Origin: Chersky-267 sp963744115
GTDB lineage: Bacteria; Chloroflexota; Limnocylindria; Limnocylindrales; CSP1-4
Direction: 5' to 3'
DNA: 64,000 nucleotides
NCBI GenBank assembly: GCA_963744115.1
Contig: CAVUSI010000003.1
Location: 1,612,001-1,676,000, forward strand
Numbering within the stretch: the first letter of the stretch is position 1; every line of letters starts with the position of its first letter. Below the pieces are notes generated by a model. It made no database searches. It saw only the letters and a program-made list of their open reading frames with translations, and was not told where the DNA came from. The translations under genes and the position numbers were made by a program. Below are positions 43,387 to 52,570 of the stretch, piece after piece.

Positions 43387-46300
43387 CTAGCTCGCGACCG
43401 GGTCGAGCGCGCCGGCGCCGTCCCCGGACGCTCGGGCGGCGATCGCCGTCGCTTCGTCGAGTCGGAGGCTGATCACCCGGCTCACGGAGTCGTCACCGAC
43501 AGTGACCCCGTACAGGGCGTCGGCCGCTTCGATCGTCCCCCGGTTGTGGGTGATCACGATGAATTGGGTCGTGGCCGCCAGGCTGCGGAGGGCGTCGGAG
43601 AACCGACCGACGTTCGCCTCGTCGAGCGCCGCATCGACCTCGTCGAGGACGCAGAACGGGACCGGCCGGACCTCGAGCATCGCGAACAGCAGGGCGACGG
43701 CGGTCAGCGCCCGCTCGCCGCCGGAGAGCATCGCCAGGGCCTGCGCCTTCTTGCCCGGCGGTCGGGCGACGATGTCGACGCCGGTCGATGCCAGGTCCGA
43801 CGGATCGGTCAGGTCGAGCCGGGCGAACCCGCCTCCGAACAGCTGCTTGAACCGTGCGTCGAACGCCGCCTCGAGCGCGCGGAACGTGGTCCGGAACTGG
43901 TCGCCGATCATCGTCGTGAGCTCATCGATCAAGGCCCGGGTCCGGACGATCGCGCTGCGCAGGTCGGCGCCCTGCGTCTCGAGCGACTCGAGACGGGCCT
44001 TCAGCTCGGCGTATTCCTCGACCGCCAACGGGTTGACGGCACCGAGCTCGTGGAAGCGACGTCGAAGGGTGGCGAGCCGGCCGGGCGGGGGCGGATCGAC
44101 CGTCGGCGGCGCCGCCTCCCAGGCAGGCAGGACGTACGGCAGGATCGCTTCGAGGTCCTGGCCGTCCGCCAGGTCGTCGTCGGGCTCGTGCTCGGGTCCG
44201 GGTTCGGGCGCGCCATCGCTCGCGAGGTTCTCGGGAAGGTCGCTCGCCGCGTCGCGCAGGGCGCGCGTGCCGACCGCCCCGATCCCCGCGAGCTCGACCA
44301 GGACCTGCTCGCGGATCGCGTCGAGACCCAGCCGCATCTCCAGATCCGCCACCTCGGCGGCGCGGACACGCTCGTCGGCCGCCCGGAGCCGATCGCGGGC
44401 GGCCGTCGCCGCCGCCTCGGCGGCCTCCGACCGATCGCGATCGACCGCGTCGGCCGATCGGAGCTCCTCGAGCGCGGCGCGAGCGGCGATCTCTCGTGCG
44501 TCCGCCGCCGCGGCGTCGACGGCGAGCCGCTCGCGATCCGTGGTGAGCTCGGCCTCGCGGACGGACGAAGCGCGCTCGTCCGACTCGGTCCGGGCGATCC
44601 GTTCCTGGTCGTAGGCAGCCGCGGCGACCGCCCGAGCGACGATCGCCTCGGCCTCGCGCCGCGCGCCGTCGGCCGTGAGCAGCGCGCCGGCCAGGCGATC
44701 CCGGCGGCTTCGCAGCTCGACTGCCCGTGCCTCCCAGGACGCCAGCGCCGACGGGTCGTCGGTTCCCCCCCGAGCGGCGGCGTCGGCGACCCGGGATCGC
44801 TCCGCCGCGGCTGACTCGAGCTGCGCGACGGCCTCGCGCAGCCGGGTCGATCCGGCCTCGGCACGGTCGCTCAGCGCGGCGTGCCAGGCGGCTTCTCGCG
44901 CAAGGCGTTCGGCGGCTCGCCCGCTCGCGCGTTCGGCGTCCTCAGCGCTCCGCCGCCGGGCCACGACCGCGGCCTCCGCCCGGCGAGCCGCCTCGAGCGC
45001 TTCGCGGGCCTCCGTGGCGACCCCCGCAGCCAGGCCGGCGGCGCGCTCCAGGCCCGCCGCCTCGGCGTCGGCCTCGGCCAGCTGCGTCTCCAGGCGCTCG
45101 AGCTGCGCCCGTCGCTCGAGTGGTCCCTCGGCGCGGCCGAGACCGATCGCGATCGACCCGGCGACCGCTCCGCCGTCACGGCTGACGACGATCCAGCCGT
45201 CCGGCAGCTCCACCTGGAGCTCGACGACCCCGGCCAGGTCGGGGACCCACGCCGCTCGGGCGAGGATCCGGCGGGCCGCACCACCCGGATCGTGCCGGAT
45301 CGCGTCGACGAGGATGCCGCCCCCCGCCGCGGCGAGCCGTGCGTGGAAGGCGGGCTCCGGCCGCTCCGGTGGCCGGCCCGTGTCGTCCACGACGAGCGTC
45401 CCGCGCTCCGACCGGAGCTGGGTGACCGCATCGCGCCGGACGAGATACGCCCGGGCCATCTCCCCGAGCGCCGCCTCGACGGCGGCCCGGAACGCGGGCT
45501 CGACCTGGAGCTCCTCGTCGAGGCGTCGGCCGCCGATCCGGCGGGCGGCTCGCGCGATCCCGCGCGTCTCCTCCTCGGCGAGGCGCGCGCGCAGCGCCTC
45601 GAGGCTGCCGCGGAGACCGGCCGCCTGCATCACGGCGGCCGTGGCACGCTCCGTCGACGCCCGGCTCGCCCCCTCGGCGCGGTCGGCGGCCGCCCGCGCC
45701 GCCTCGCGAGCCGCCACCGCCAGCTGCTCCTCGTTCAGGGCGGTCGCGGCGAGCGCGACCGCCTCGGCATGGGCCGCCTCCACGGCCGAACGCTCCTGAG
45801 CGGAGGCCGCGGCGCGCTGCCGTTCCTCGTCCGAGAGACGTTCGGCCTCGGCGAGCCGGCGGCGCGCGAGCTCGAGCTCACCGACCCGCGCTGCCTCCGC
45901 CCGGCGGAGGGTCGCCAACTCGTCGCCGTGGGCCTGACGGGCCGTTCGCAGGGCGCCGATCTCCTCGAGGGCCTCAGCGAGCGCACGCTCCGCCTCGGCC
46001 ACCGCCGCCTGGAGCCCGGAGTCCGGCTCGGGCACCGGCGTGGCGGCTTCGCGACGGCGTACGGCGAGGTCCGCCTCGGCCGCCTCGCGTTCCGTCCGGG
46101 ATCGTTCCCGGTCGCGGACCAGCCCCGCGAGATCCGAGGCCATCCGCGCCTCCCGGAGCTGGAGCTCGGTGTGGGCGGCCTGGGCGACCTCGTGCGCCTC
46201 GCGCCGGATCCGCTCGGCTTCGATCCGGGCGCCGCGAGCGGCCGAGATCGCCGCCGCCTCGCGTTCGGCCCCGGCCAGCTCGGACGACGCCCGCTCCACC

Positions 46301-47070
46301 TCGGTCCGCGCCCGGCCGAGCCGTTCGACCGTGGCGGCTCGTCGGAGCGCCGCCTCGTGCCAGCGGGCGTGCGCCGCGACGACGAGCGCCGCCGCCAGCT
46401 CGTCGCCGGCCGACGCCCGACTGACCTGCTGCTCGGCTTGGGCTGCCAGCCGGCGGGCCTGTGGCCGGAGCTCGGCCAGGATGTCCTCGACCCGGGCGAG
46501 GTTGACCTCGGCCTCGGCGAGCTGCTCCTCGGCCTTGCGCCGGCGGCGTTCGTGGCGGCGGACCCCGGCGACCTCCTCGAACAGGGGTCGGCGTTCCTCG
46601 GGCCTCAGCGCGAGCGCCTGATCGACCATGCCCTGGCCGATGAACAGGAAGGCGTTGTCGGCGAGGTGAGCTGAGTCGAGCAGATCGACCAGGTCCCGGA
46701 GGCGGACGCGCTGCTTGTTCAGGAGGTAGTCGTTCTCGCCGGAGCGGTACAACCGTCGTCCAAGCTCGAGGACGGCATACTCGACGGGCAGCAGGCCGTC
46801 GGCGTTGTCGAGTACCAGCGTCACGTCGGCCATCCCCAGGGCGGCCCGCCGCTCCGAGCCCGCGAAGATGACGTCCTCGCTCTTCCGGCTCCGCAACGCG
46901 CGACCCTGCTCGCCGAGCGTCCAGCGGAGCGCGTCGGCGAGGTTGCTCTTGCCCGAACCGTTCGGACCGACGATCGCGCTGATCCCGGGCCCGAACTCGA
47001 CCACCGTCCGCTCGGCGAACGACTTGAAGCCCTGGAGGCGGAGCGCGAGCAACCGGGCGGGAGCGGTCAT
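43387..47070 (-). CDS. smc: Chromosome segregation protein SMC
   Basis: 1227 residues. N-terminal Walker A GPNGSGKSNLADALRWTLG, two long Ala/Glu/Arg coiled coils (about 170-500 and 660-1000), a hinge around 520-640 (RRLDEELQVEPAFRAAVEAA), and the C-terminal signature LSGGERALTAVALLFAM with Walker B FCVLDEVDAALDE. Organises and segregates the chromosome with ScpA/B, which are not in the window. ATGA overlap with rnc. Confidence 0.97.
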   Translation of the reverse strand: MTAPARLLALRLQGFKSFAERTVVEFGPGISAIVGPNGSGKSNLADALRWTLGEQGRALRSRKSEDVIFAGSERRAALGMADVTLVLDNADGLLPVEYAVLELGRRLYRSGENDYLLNKQRVRLRDLVDLLDSAHLADNAFLFIGQGMVDQALALRPEERRPLFEEVAGVRRHERRRRKAEEQLAEAEVNLARVEDILAELRPQARRLAAQAEQQVSRASAGDELAAALVVAAHARWHEAALRRAATVERLGRARTEVERASSELAGAEREAAAISAARGARIEAERIRREAHEVAQAAHTELQLREARMASDLAGLVRDRERSRTEREAAEADLAVRRREAATPVPEPDSGLQAAVAEAERALAEALEEIGALRTARQAHGDELATLRRAEAARVGELELARRRLAEAERLSDEERQRAAASAQERSAVEAAHAEAVALAATALNEEQLAVAAREAARAAADRAEGASRASTERATAAVMQAAGLRGSLEALRARLAEEETRGIARAARRIGGRRLDEELQVEPAFRAAVEAALGEMARAYLVRRDAVTQLRSERGTLVVDDTGRPPERPEPAFHARLAAAGGGILVDAIRHDPGGAARRILARAAWVPDLAGVVELQVELPDGWIVVSRDGGAVAGSIAIGLGRAEGPLERRAQLERLETQLAEADAEAAGLERAAGLAAGVATEAREALEAARRAEAAVVARRRSAEDAERASGRAAERLAREAAWHAALSDRAEAGSTRLREAVAQLESAAAERSRVADAAARGGTDDPSALASWEARAVELRSRRDRLAGALLTADGARREAEAIVARAVAAAAYDQERIARTESDERASSVREAELTTDRERLAVDAAAADAREIAARAALEELRSADAVDRDRSEAAEAAATAARDRLRAADERVRAAEVADLEMRLGLDAIREQVLVELAGIGAVGTRALRDAASDLPENLASDGAPEPGPEHEPDDDLADGQDLEAILPYVLPAWEAAPPTVDPPPPGRLATLRRRFHELGAVNPLAVEEYAELKARLESLETQGADLRSAIVRTRALIDELTTMIGDQFRTTFRALEAAFDARFKQLFGGGFARLDLTDPSDLASTGVDIVARPPGKKAQALAMLSGGERALTAVALLFAMLEVRPVPFCVLDEVDAALDEANVGRFSDALRSLAATTQFIVITHNRGTIEAADALYGVTVGDDSVSRVISLRLDEATAIAARASGDGAGALDPVAS

Positions 47071-47783
47071 CCCGTGCTCGGTCCGTCCGAGGCGCCGTCG
47101 CGCAGCCCGGGCAGGGCGGCCTCGGCCGCGGCGATCTCGGCGGCCTTCTGGGACCGTCCCACGCCTGTCCCGAGCACCCGGCCGCCGACCGACACCTCCA
47201 CCCGGAACAGCTTCTCGTGGTCGGGGCCGGTCGCCTCGACGAGCCGGTAGGACGGCCGCTCGCCGTTGACCCGCTGGGTGTGCTCCTGCAGCCGGCTCTT
47301 GGCGCTCTTCAGGCTCGACAGCGGCGCGTCGCTGGTCAGCTCCGGCGCGGCCTGCTCGAGCAGCCAGTCTCGGGCGACGTCGTAGCCGAGGTCGACGTAG
47401 ATCGCGCCGACGACCGCTTCGAGCCCCGATGCCAGGAGCGACACGCGCGTCCGCCCGTCGCGCCGCGATTCGCCTTCGCCGAGCCGGAGCGCCTCACCGA
47501 GGTCGATCCGACGGGCGATCCGCGCGAGGCCCTGGGCGCTCACGATCGCCGCGCGTCGAGCCGACAGGACGCCTTCGTCGTCATCCGGGCGGAGACGGAA
47601 GAGCGCCTCGCCGATCACCAGGGTGACGACCGCGTCCCCCAGGAACTCGAGGCGCTCGTTGTGACCGCTGACCGTGTCGCGGTGCTCGTGCAGGTAGCTG
47701 CTATGGGTCAGCGCCTGCTCGAACAGCGTCGTGTCGCGGATCGGGAGCCCGAGTCGCGCCGCGAACGTGTCGGCCGGACGCAT
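47067..47783 (-). CDS. rnc: Ribonuclease III
   Basis: 238 residues. Catalytic signature NERLEFLGDAVVTLVIGEAL, second acidic site LEAVVGAIYVDLGYDVAR and a C-terminal double-stranded-RNA-binding domain (KSRLQEHTQRVNGERPSYRL; GRSQKAAEIAAAEAAL). Processes rRNA and double-stranded mRNA regions. Between acpP and smc, as in many Gram-positive bacteria. Confidence 0.97.
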   Translation of the reverse strand: MRPADTFAARLGLPIRDTTLFEQALTHSSYLHEHRDTVSGHNERLEFLGDAVVTLVIGEALFRLRPDDDEGVLSARRAAIVSAQGLARIARRIDLGEALRLGEGESRRDGRTRVSLLASGLEAVVGAIYVDLGYDVARDWLLEQAAPELTSDAPLSSLKSAKSRLQEHTQRVNGERPSYRLVEATGPDHEKLFRVEVSVGGRVLGTGVGRSQKAAEIAAAEAALPGLRDGASDGPSTG

Positions 47784-47805
47784 CGGGCGCGAGCGGGACT
47801 CCCCG

Positions 47806-48042
47806 CTAGGAGGAGCGCTCGTCGATGTACTCGACCGCGTCCCCGACGGTGCGGATCTTCTCCGCGTCCTCGTCGCTGATCTCGGTCCCGAACTCCTCCT
47901 CGAGGCTCATGATCAGCTCGACCAGGTCGAGCGAGTCGGCATTCAGGTCGTCGACGAACGACGCCTCGGGCTTGACGTCCTCCTCCTCGACGCCGAGCTG
48001 CTCGACCACGATCTTCTTGAGGCGCTCGTAGGTGGTGGCCAC
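47806..48042 (-). CDS. acpP: Acyl carrier protein
   Basis: 78 residues. Phosphopantetheine Ser in the LNADSLDLVELIMSLEEEFG segment. Carries growing acyl chains for fatty-acid synthesis; plsX in the same operon uses acyl-ACP. An extended -10 inside nusB precedes it. Confidence 0.98.
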   Translation of the reverse strand: MATTYERLKKIVVEQLGVEEEDVKPEASFVDDLNADSLDLVELIMSLEEEFGTEISDEDAEKIRTVGDAVEYIDERSS

Positions 48043-48072
48043 TGACTGTCTCCTCGGAGCTGGTTGCCCGGG

Positions 48073-48520
48073 CTAGGCGCCGGGTCGATCTCTGGCGATC
48101 TTGCCCAGCACGCCATTCATCAGGCGTCGCGCCGGGTCACCACTGTAGGTGCGGGCGAGGTCGACCCACTCGGCGATCGCCACTCGGGCCGGCGTCGACG
48201 CGGAGTGTAGCACCTCACCGATGGCGCAACGCAGCAAGGACCGGTCCATCCGGGCCAGCTGGACGACCGGGTACTGCGGAGCGGTCCGCTCGATCAGGGC
48301 GTCGATCTCCTCGCGCCGGGCGACCACGATCGCGACCAGCGCCCGGGCGAACTCCGCCGTCACCGGGTCCCCTTCCGTCTCGGCCAGGTGTCGCTCGAGG
48401 ATCGCCTGCCGGGGTCCGCTGGCCGAACTCGGCCTCGAACACCGCGGCGAGCGCCAGTCGGCGTCCCGCGTGGGCGGTCCGGGCCAGGTCGGATCGACCG
48501 TGGGTCCGAGAGCCGGCCAC
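48073..48520 (-). CDS. nusB: Transcription antitermination factor NusB; one-base frame break
   Basis: About 148 residues when repaired. All-helical NusB fold binding BoxA RNA with S10. N-terminal helix RRLALAAVFEAEFGQR; after the break RQAILERHLAETEGDPVTAE, FARALVAIVVARREEIDALI, LARMDRSLLRCAIGEVLH and AIAEWVDLARTYSGD. One extra base lies at 48409-48415 (an ACCCCGG step). GTG start two bases after the asp23 stop. Confidence 0.88.
48204..48212 (-). promoter_or_regulatory. Extended -10 promoter for acpP-rnc-smc
   Basis: TGCTACACT on the minus strand, inside nusB, about 160 bases before the acpP start. Confidence 0.5.
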
Positions 48521-48522
48521 CC

Positions 48523-48840
48523 TCAGACGCCGACGCCGTCGACGACGATCACGATCCGGCCCGCCTCGAGACCGACCAGACGCTCGATCGCCGATGCGAC
48601 CGCGGCCCTGACCTGACGGGTCAGCGGCACGAGCTCATGACCGGGGCGCGCGACGATCGCCAGCCGGACGTCGACCCGTCGCCCGTCGATCCGGCAGACC
48701 GGACGACGACCGAGCAGGGCGATCGTCCAGTGCCGGCCCGCCCCGTCGACCCGGACCACGCCGGGGATCTCCATCGCCGCGAGCCGGATGAGCTCGTCGA
48801 CCACGCTCCGGGCGACGCTCAGGTCCGCCGACCCGGTCAT
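48523..48840 (-). CDS. Asp23/Gls24 family protein (first paralog)
   Basis: 105 residues, the DUF322/Asp23 fold: SVVDELIRLAAMEIPGVVRV, VDVRLAIVARPGHELVPLTR and VRAAVASAIERLVGLEAGRI. The family is linked to envelope stress and, near fatty-acid genes, to cell-envelope homeostasis. Sits between plsX and nusB. Ends with the typical IVIVVDGV strand. Confidence 0.85.
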   Translation of the reverse strand: MTGSADLSVARSVVDELIRLAAMEIPGVVRVDGAGRHWTIALLGRRPVCRIDGRRVDVRLAIVARPGHELVPLTRQVRAAVASAIERLVGLEAGRIVIVVDGVGV

Positions 48841-49940
48841 CGCCCGACCATGCCGTCGATCGGTTCGCCGGCCGCGGCCGACGCGGCCGCCTCGTCACCG
48901 CGGTCGGTCGGCTCCCGCTGGAACGTCTCGGCGATGAGGTCGGGGATCCGGGCCCGCGCCGAGGCCGCGCCGACCCCGATGGCGAAGCCGACCATCCGCC
49001 GCCGCGCACGTCCGTGGGTGATGATCACCGTCCCCCTCACGCCCAGAAGCGGTGAGCCTCCGAACCGCTCGTAGTCGAAGACCTTCCGGATCCGGGCGAC
49101 CCCCGGTTTCATCAGCGCATAGGCGAGCGGGCCGCGCGGAGGTCGTCGGAACTCGGTCTCGATGAGATCGAAGATGAACGTCGACAACCCCTCGAAGAAC
49201 TTGATCACGACGTTGCCGACCACCGCGTCGCAGACGACGACGTCGGCCATGTGCTTGACCAGGTCCTTGCCCTCGACGTTGCCGATGAACCGCAAGTCGG
49301 ACCGGTCGAGCAGCTCGGTCGCCTCGACGATCCGAGCGTCACCCTTGCCCTTCTCCTCGCCGATCGACAGGAGCGCGACGCGGGGGCGGTCGACACCGAG
49401 GACCTTCTCCGCGAACAGGGCGCCCATCTCGGCGTACTGGTACAGGTTCACCCCCGTCGAGTCGGGGTTGGCGCCGATGTCGAGGAACACGAACGGACCG
49501 GACTCGGTGATCATCTGGACCGCGAGCGCCGGGCGGTCGACGCCCGGCAGCCGGCCGAGGCGAAGGACCGCGGCGGCCATGCCGGCGCCGGTGTGGCCGG
49601 CCGTGACGACGGCGTCCGCCTCGCCGCGCCGGACCAGGTCGGTGGCGACGAGGATCGACGCGTCCTTCTTCTCGCGCAGAGCCATCGCCGGATGTTCGTG
49701 CATCTCGACGACCTGCGAGGCGTGGACGATCGAGATGTTCGCGGTCGGCAGCCCTGACCCGGCGATCGATCCGATCCGAGCGCTGTCGCCGACGAGGATG
49801 AGGTCATCCTCGGGGTGCTCCGCGGCGTACGCCAGAGTGCCGTGGATGACTTCCTCGGGAGCGTGATCGCCGCCCATCGCGTCGATGGCGACGCGCACGC
49901 GACGTGCCTCCGAGGTGGCCCGGACGGCGCTCAGGTCCAC
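48837..49940 (-). CDS. plsX: Phosphate acyltransferase PlsX
   Basis: 367 residues. Converts acyl-ACP to acyl-phosphate, the first step of phospholipid synthesis with PlsY. RVAIDAMGGDHAPEEVI, ITESGPFVFLDIGANPD, LLSIGEEKGKGDARIVE and VVCDAVVGNVVIKFFEG are present. GTG start, four bases after rpmF. Stop overlaps the asp23 ATG. Confidence 0.97.
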   Translation of the reverse strand: MDLSAVRATSEARRVRVAIDAMGGDHAPEEVIHGTLAYAAEHPEDDLILVGDSARIGSIAGSGLPTANISIVHASQVVEMHEHPAMALREKKDASILVATDLVRRGEADAVVTAGHTGAGMAAAVLRLGRLPGVDRPALAVQMITESGPFVFLDIGANPDSTGVNLYQYAEMGALFAEKVLGVDRPRVALLSIGEEKGKGDARIVEATELLDRSDLRFIGNVEGKDLVKHMADVVVCDAVVGNVVIKFFEGLSTFIFDLIETEFRRPPRGPLAYALMKPGVARIRKVFDYERFGGSPLLGVRGTVIITHGRARRRMVGFAIGVGAASARARIPDLIAETFQREPTDRGDEAAASAAAGEPIDGMVGR

Positions 49941-49944
49941 CGGA

Positions 49945-50145
49945 TCAGGAGGCCGAGTCGCCCGACTTCGTCTTGGGCTCGAGGACCTGACGGCCGCCGT
50001 AGTAGCCGCAATTCGGGCAGGCGTGGTGCGGGCGCTTCGGCTCGTGGCAGTGCGGACACTCCTCGAGCTTCGGCAGCTCGATCGCGAGGTGGCTGCGACG
50101 CTCGCCCTGGCGCGCGTGAGACACCCGTCGCTTCGGGACTCCCAT
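49945..50145 (-). CDS. rpmF: 50S ribosomal protein L32
   Basis: 66 residues. MGVPKRRVSHARQGERRSHL and the zinc-ribbon cysteines CPHC and CPNC are standard. The rpmF-plsX order after a YceD protein is conserved. AAAGGAG site upstream. Confidence 0.96.
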   Translation of the reverse strand: MGVPKRRVSHARQGERRSHLAIELPKLEECPHCHEPKRPHHACPNCGYYGGRQVLEPKTKSGDSAS

Positions 50146-50271
50146 GGTTCGTGTTGGCTCCTTTCGGACCCGGGGCCGGCGCGGTCAGCGCGGGCTCGGG
50201 CGTGGTCGTCGTTCGTGGGCCGTCGCCGGCCGCGGACGCGCCGCGTTCGGAAGAGGGGCCGACGGGAGAGT

Positions 50272-50835
50272 TTACGCCGTCTCGCCGTCCTCGTCGACTC
50301 GGAAGGCCCGGAGCGCCTCCAGACGCGGATCGATCGACGCGTCCCCGTGATCGTGCGGCCCGCTCCCGAGCTCCTCGCCGCACTCCGGGCAGAGGCCCGG
50401 GCAGTCGGGCCGGCAGAGCGGAGCGATCGGGGCGGCCAGTTGGATCGCCTCCCGGACGAACGGCTCGAGCTCGATCTCGTGATGACCGGTCAGGCGGGTG
50501 ATCTCAGGCTCGACCGCCGGATCGAGCGGCTTCCCGGTCGCCACGTCGATGCTCGGCAGCGCCTCCTCGTCGATCTCCTCCAGCACCTCGACCTCGGTCG
50601 GACGAAGGCACCGGCTGCAGGTCTCCGCCAGCACGGCTCGGACGTCCCCATCGACCAGCAATCCGCGGTTCGTTCGGGTCAGGCGGAAGCGCGCGTCCGC
50701 CGGTGAGGCGAGCGTCAGCTCCTCACCGAGCTCCAGATCGAGATCGTCGAACGCCAGGTCGCGGACGGAGCCGCGGGGTTCGCCGAGCAGGGCCGCGACG
50801 TTGACGGTCAGGGCGTCGGGATCGTCCCGAGTCAC
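50272..50835 (-). CDS. yceD: YceD family protein (DUF177)
   Basis: 187 residues. Family found upstream of rpmF in nearly all bacteria and needed for 23S rRNA accumulation in plants and some bacteria. Two cysteine pairs form a likely zinc site: CSRC (about 92) and CRPDCPGLCPEC (about 142). GTG start overlaps the coiled-coil gene stop (GTGA). Confidence 0.85.
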   Translation of the reverse strand: MTRDDPDALTVNVAALLGEPRGSVRDLAFDDLDLELGEELTLASPADARFRLTRTNRGLLVDGDVRAVLAETCSRCLRPTEVEVLEEIDEEALPSIDVATGKPLDPAVEPEITRLTGHHEIELEPFVREAIQLAAPIAPLCRPDCPGLCPECGEELGSGPHDHGDASIDPRLEALRAFRVDEDGETA

Positions 50836-51398
50836 GACCTGACGGGCCGGGACGCTCGCTCCTCTGCCTGTTCGGGCTCCTCGCCCCAGCCGTCATCCTC
50901 GCCGCCGTCGTCGACCACGTCGTCGGTCGCCTCGAGCGGAGCCCCGGCGACGTGGCGCCGTTCGTCGAGGAGGGCGATACCCTTCTTGATGCTCTGGAGG
51001 GTCCGGACGACCTCGCCCTCGAGGCCGATCAGCACGGACGCGGCGTACTCGTCGGCGCCCCGGCGGACCTCCGCCGACTCGCTCTGGGCGAGGCCGATGA
51101 TCCGCCCGCTCTCCTGATCCGCCGCCGCCGTCAACCCGCGCTCCTCGATCAGGAAGGCCGCCTGTTCCTGGGCGCTGGCGACGATCCGCTCGGCCTCTTC
51201 CTGGGCCTTCTCGATGATCCGCTCGCCCTCGCTGTTGATCCGCTTCGCGGCCCGGATCTCCTCCGGGATCGCCGCCCGCAGCTCGTCGATCAGGTCGAAC
51301 GCCGCGTCCTTGTCGATGACCACGTTGTTCGTCATCGGCAGCTTCTTGCCGTTGGCGATGAGCGTCTGCATGCGGGTGACGAGGAAGATGATGTCGAT
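50832..51398 (-). CDS. Coiled-coil protein of unknown function, probable AUC start
   Basis: 188 residues from the proposed ATC at 51398, or 179 from the ATG at 51371. Helical: an N-terminal region (DLIDELRAAIPEEIRAAKRI), then a coiled coil (about 60-150) and an acidic tail. Resembles the small DivIVA/ATPase-b-like proteins found before coaD-yceD in Chloroflexota, which begin MD(I/L)-aliphatic. Here the homologous residues DIIFLVTRMQTLI lie upstream of the ATG and follow an ATC codon spaced nine bases from a perfect AGGAGG. No ATG, GTG or TTG is available there. Confidence 0.65.
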   Translation of the reverse strand: MDIIFLVTRMQTLIANGKKLPMTNNVVIDKDAAFDLIDELRAAIPEEIRAAKRINSEGERIIEKAQEEAERIVASAQEQAAFLIEERGLTAAADQESGRIIGLAQSESAEVRRGADEYAASVLIGLEGEVVRTLQSIKKGIALLDERRHVAGAPLEATDDVVDDGGEDDGWGEEPEQAEERASRPVRS

Positions 51399-51407
51399 CG
51401 GACCGGC

Positions 51408-51413
51408 CCTCCT
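51408..51413 (-). promoter_or_regulatory. Ribosome binding site that decides the start of the coiled-coil gene
   Basis: AGGAGG on the minus strand, nine bases before the ATC at 51398 and 36 before the first ATG. The spacing fits only the ATC. Confidence 0.6.
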
Positions 51414-51450
51414 CGGTAGTCGACCGGCGCCGATGGCGCCCGGTGGTCGG

Positions 51451-51459
51451 ATTATCGCA
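51451..51459 (-). promoter_or_regulatory. Extended -10 promoter for the coiled-coil gene and yceD-rpmF-plsX
   Basis: TGCGATAAT on the minus strand, 53 bases before the proposed start, in the 84-base gap after coaD. Confidence 0.55.
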
Positions 51460-51482
51460 CCCGTTCGGCGCCGACGGTGCGC

Positions 51483-51980
51483 TCAGCCGCCGGGCACCCT
51501 CCGAGCGAGGGCGGCGGCGGCCGGCGGCGGGACCATCCCGCTGACGTCCCCACCGAACCGGGCGATCTCCTTGACCAGGCTCGAGCTCACGTACCCGTGC
51601 TCGAGCGAGGTCATGAAGAAGACCGTGTCGACGTCCCGTGCCAGGACCCGGTTGTTGTGGGCGAGCTGCATCTCGGTCTCGAAGTCGGACACCGCGCGGA
51701 GGCCGCGGACCATGAACCCGGCGTCGACCGCGCGGCAGAACGTGACCGTCAAACCGTCGAAGGTCCGGACGTCGACCCGCTCGGAGAGCTCCGGACCGGC
51801 GGTCGCGAGCGAGGCCCGGATGACCTCCACCCGCTCGGCCGTGCCGAGGAGCGGATCCTTGCGCGGGTTCTCGAGGACGGCGACGACCACTCGGTCGAAC
51901 ACGGCGACCGCCCGACGGAGGACGTCGAGGTGACCGTTGGTGATCGGATCGAACGAGCCGGGATAGACCGCGCGCCTCAT
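51483..51980 (-). CDS. coaD: Phosphopantetheine adenylyltransferase
   Basis: 165 residues. Makes dephospho-CoA. AVYPGSFDPITNGHLDVLRR, the phosphopantetheine loop VRGLRAVSDFETEMQLAHNN and SSSLVKEIA are conserved. Start at ATG 51980 overlapping the rsmD stop (ATGA). Confidence 0.97.
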   Translation of the reverse strand: MRRAVYPGSFDPITNGHLDVLRRAVAVFDRVVVAVLENPRKDPLLGTAERVEVIRASLATAGPELSERVDVRTFDGLTVTFCRAVDAGFMVRGLRAVSDFETEMQLAHNNRVLARDVDTVFFMTSLEHGYVSSSLVKEIARFGGDVSGMVPPPAAAALARRVPGG

Positions 51981-52558
51981 CCGCCCTCCCGCCGATAGAA
52001 CGTCAGACCGGTCTCGCCGAACCGCCGGTCGCGCTCGGATGCTAACAGGCCGACGACGGCGGGCGGACGGTCGCGCCAGAAGTGCTTGGCGACGACGCGC
52101 CCGCCGGGCCGGAGCAGCCGACCCTCGGCATCGGCGCCGAGGATCCCCAGGAGGCGGATCAGCAGGTCGGTGTCGGCGTACGGCGGATCGATCACGACCA
52201 GGTCGAACGGGCCGTCGTCCGGACCCTCGGCCGCCAGCCACCGCGCGGCCTCCGAGCGGACGATCCGGGCGCCGGGTCCCGCGAGACGGGTCAGCGCGAG
52301 GTTCTCCGCGATGGTCGTGGTCGCCCGGCGGTCCCGCTCGACGAACGTCGCCCGGGCTGCACCTCTCGACAGGGCCTCGATGCCGACCGCCCCGCTGCCC
52401 GCGCACAGGTCGAGGAAGGCGGACCCGGCGAGATCCGGCTCGAGGACGGCGAACAGCGTCTGCTTGACACGGTCGGCGATGGGCCGGGTCCCCTCCCCCG
52501 GCGCGGTCAGCCGCCGTCCGCGCGCGGTCCCCGCGATCACCCGACCCGCGTCAGCCAT
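51977..52558 (-). CDS. rsmD: 16S rRNA (guanine(966)-N2)-methyltransferase RsmD
   Basis: 193 residues. Rossmann methyltransferase: RVIAGTARGRRLTAPGEGTR, RPIADRVKQTLFAVL, SAM loop LDLCAGSGAVGIEALSRGA and catalytic VVIDPPYAD. Between recG and coaD, its usual place. Confidence 0.95.
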   Translation of the reverse strand: MADAGRVIAGTARGRRLTAPGEGTRPIADRVKQTLFAVLEPDLAGSAFLDLCAGSGAVGIEALSRGAARATFVERDRRATTTIAENLALTRLAGPGARIVRSEAARWLAAEGPDDGPFDLVVIDPPYADTDLLIRLLGILGADAEGRLLRPGGRVVAKHFWRDRPPAVVGLLASERDRRFGETGLTFYRREGG

Positions 52559-52570
52559 GCTGCCGACGCC

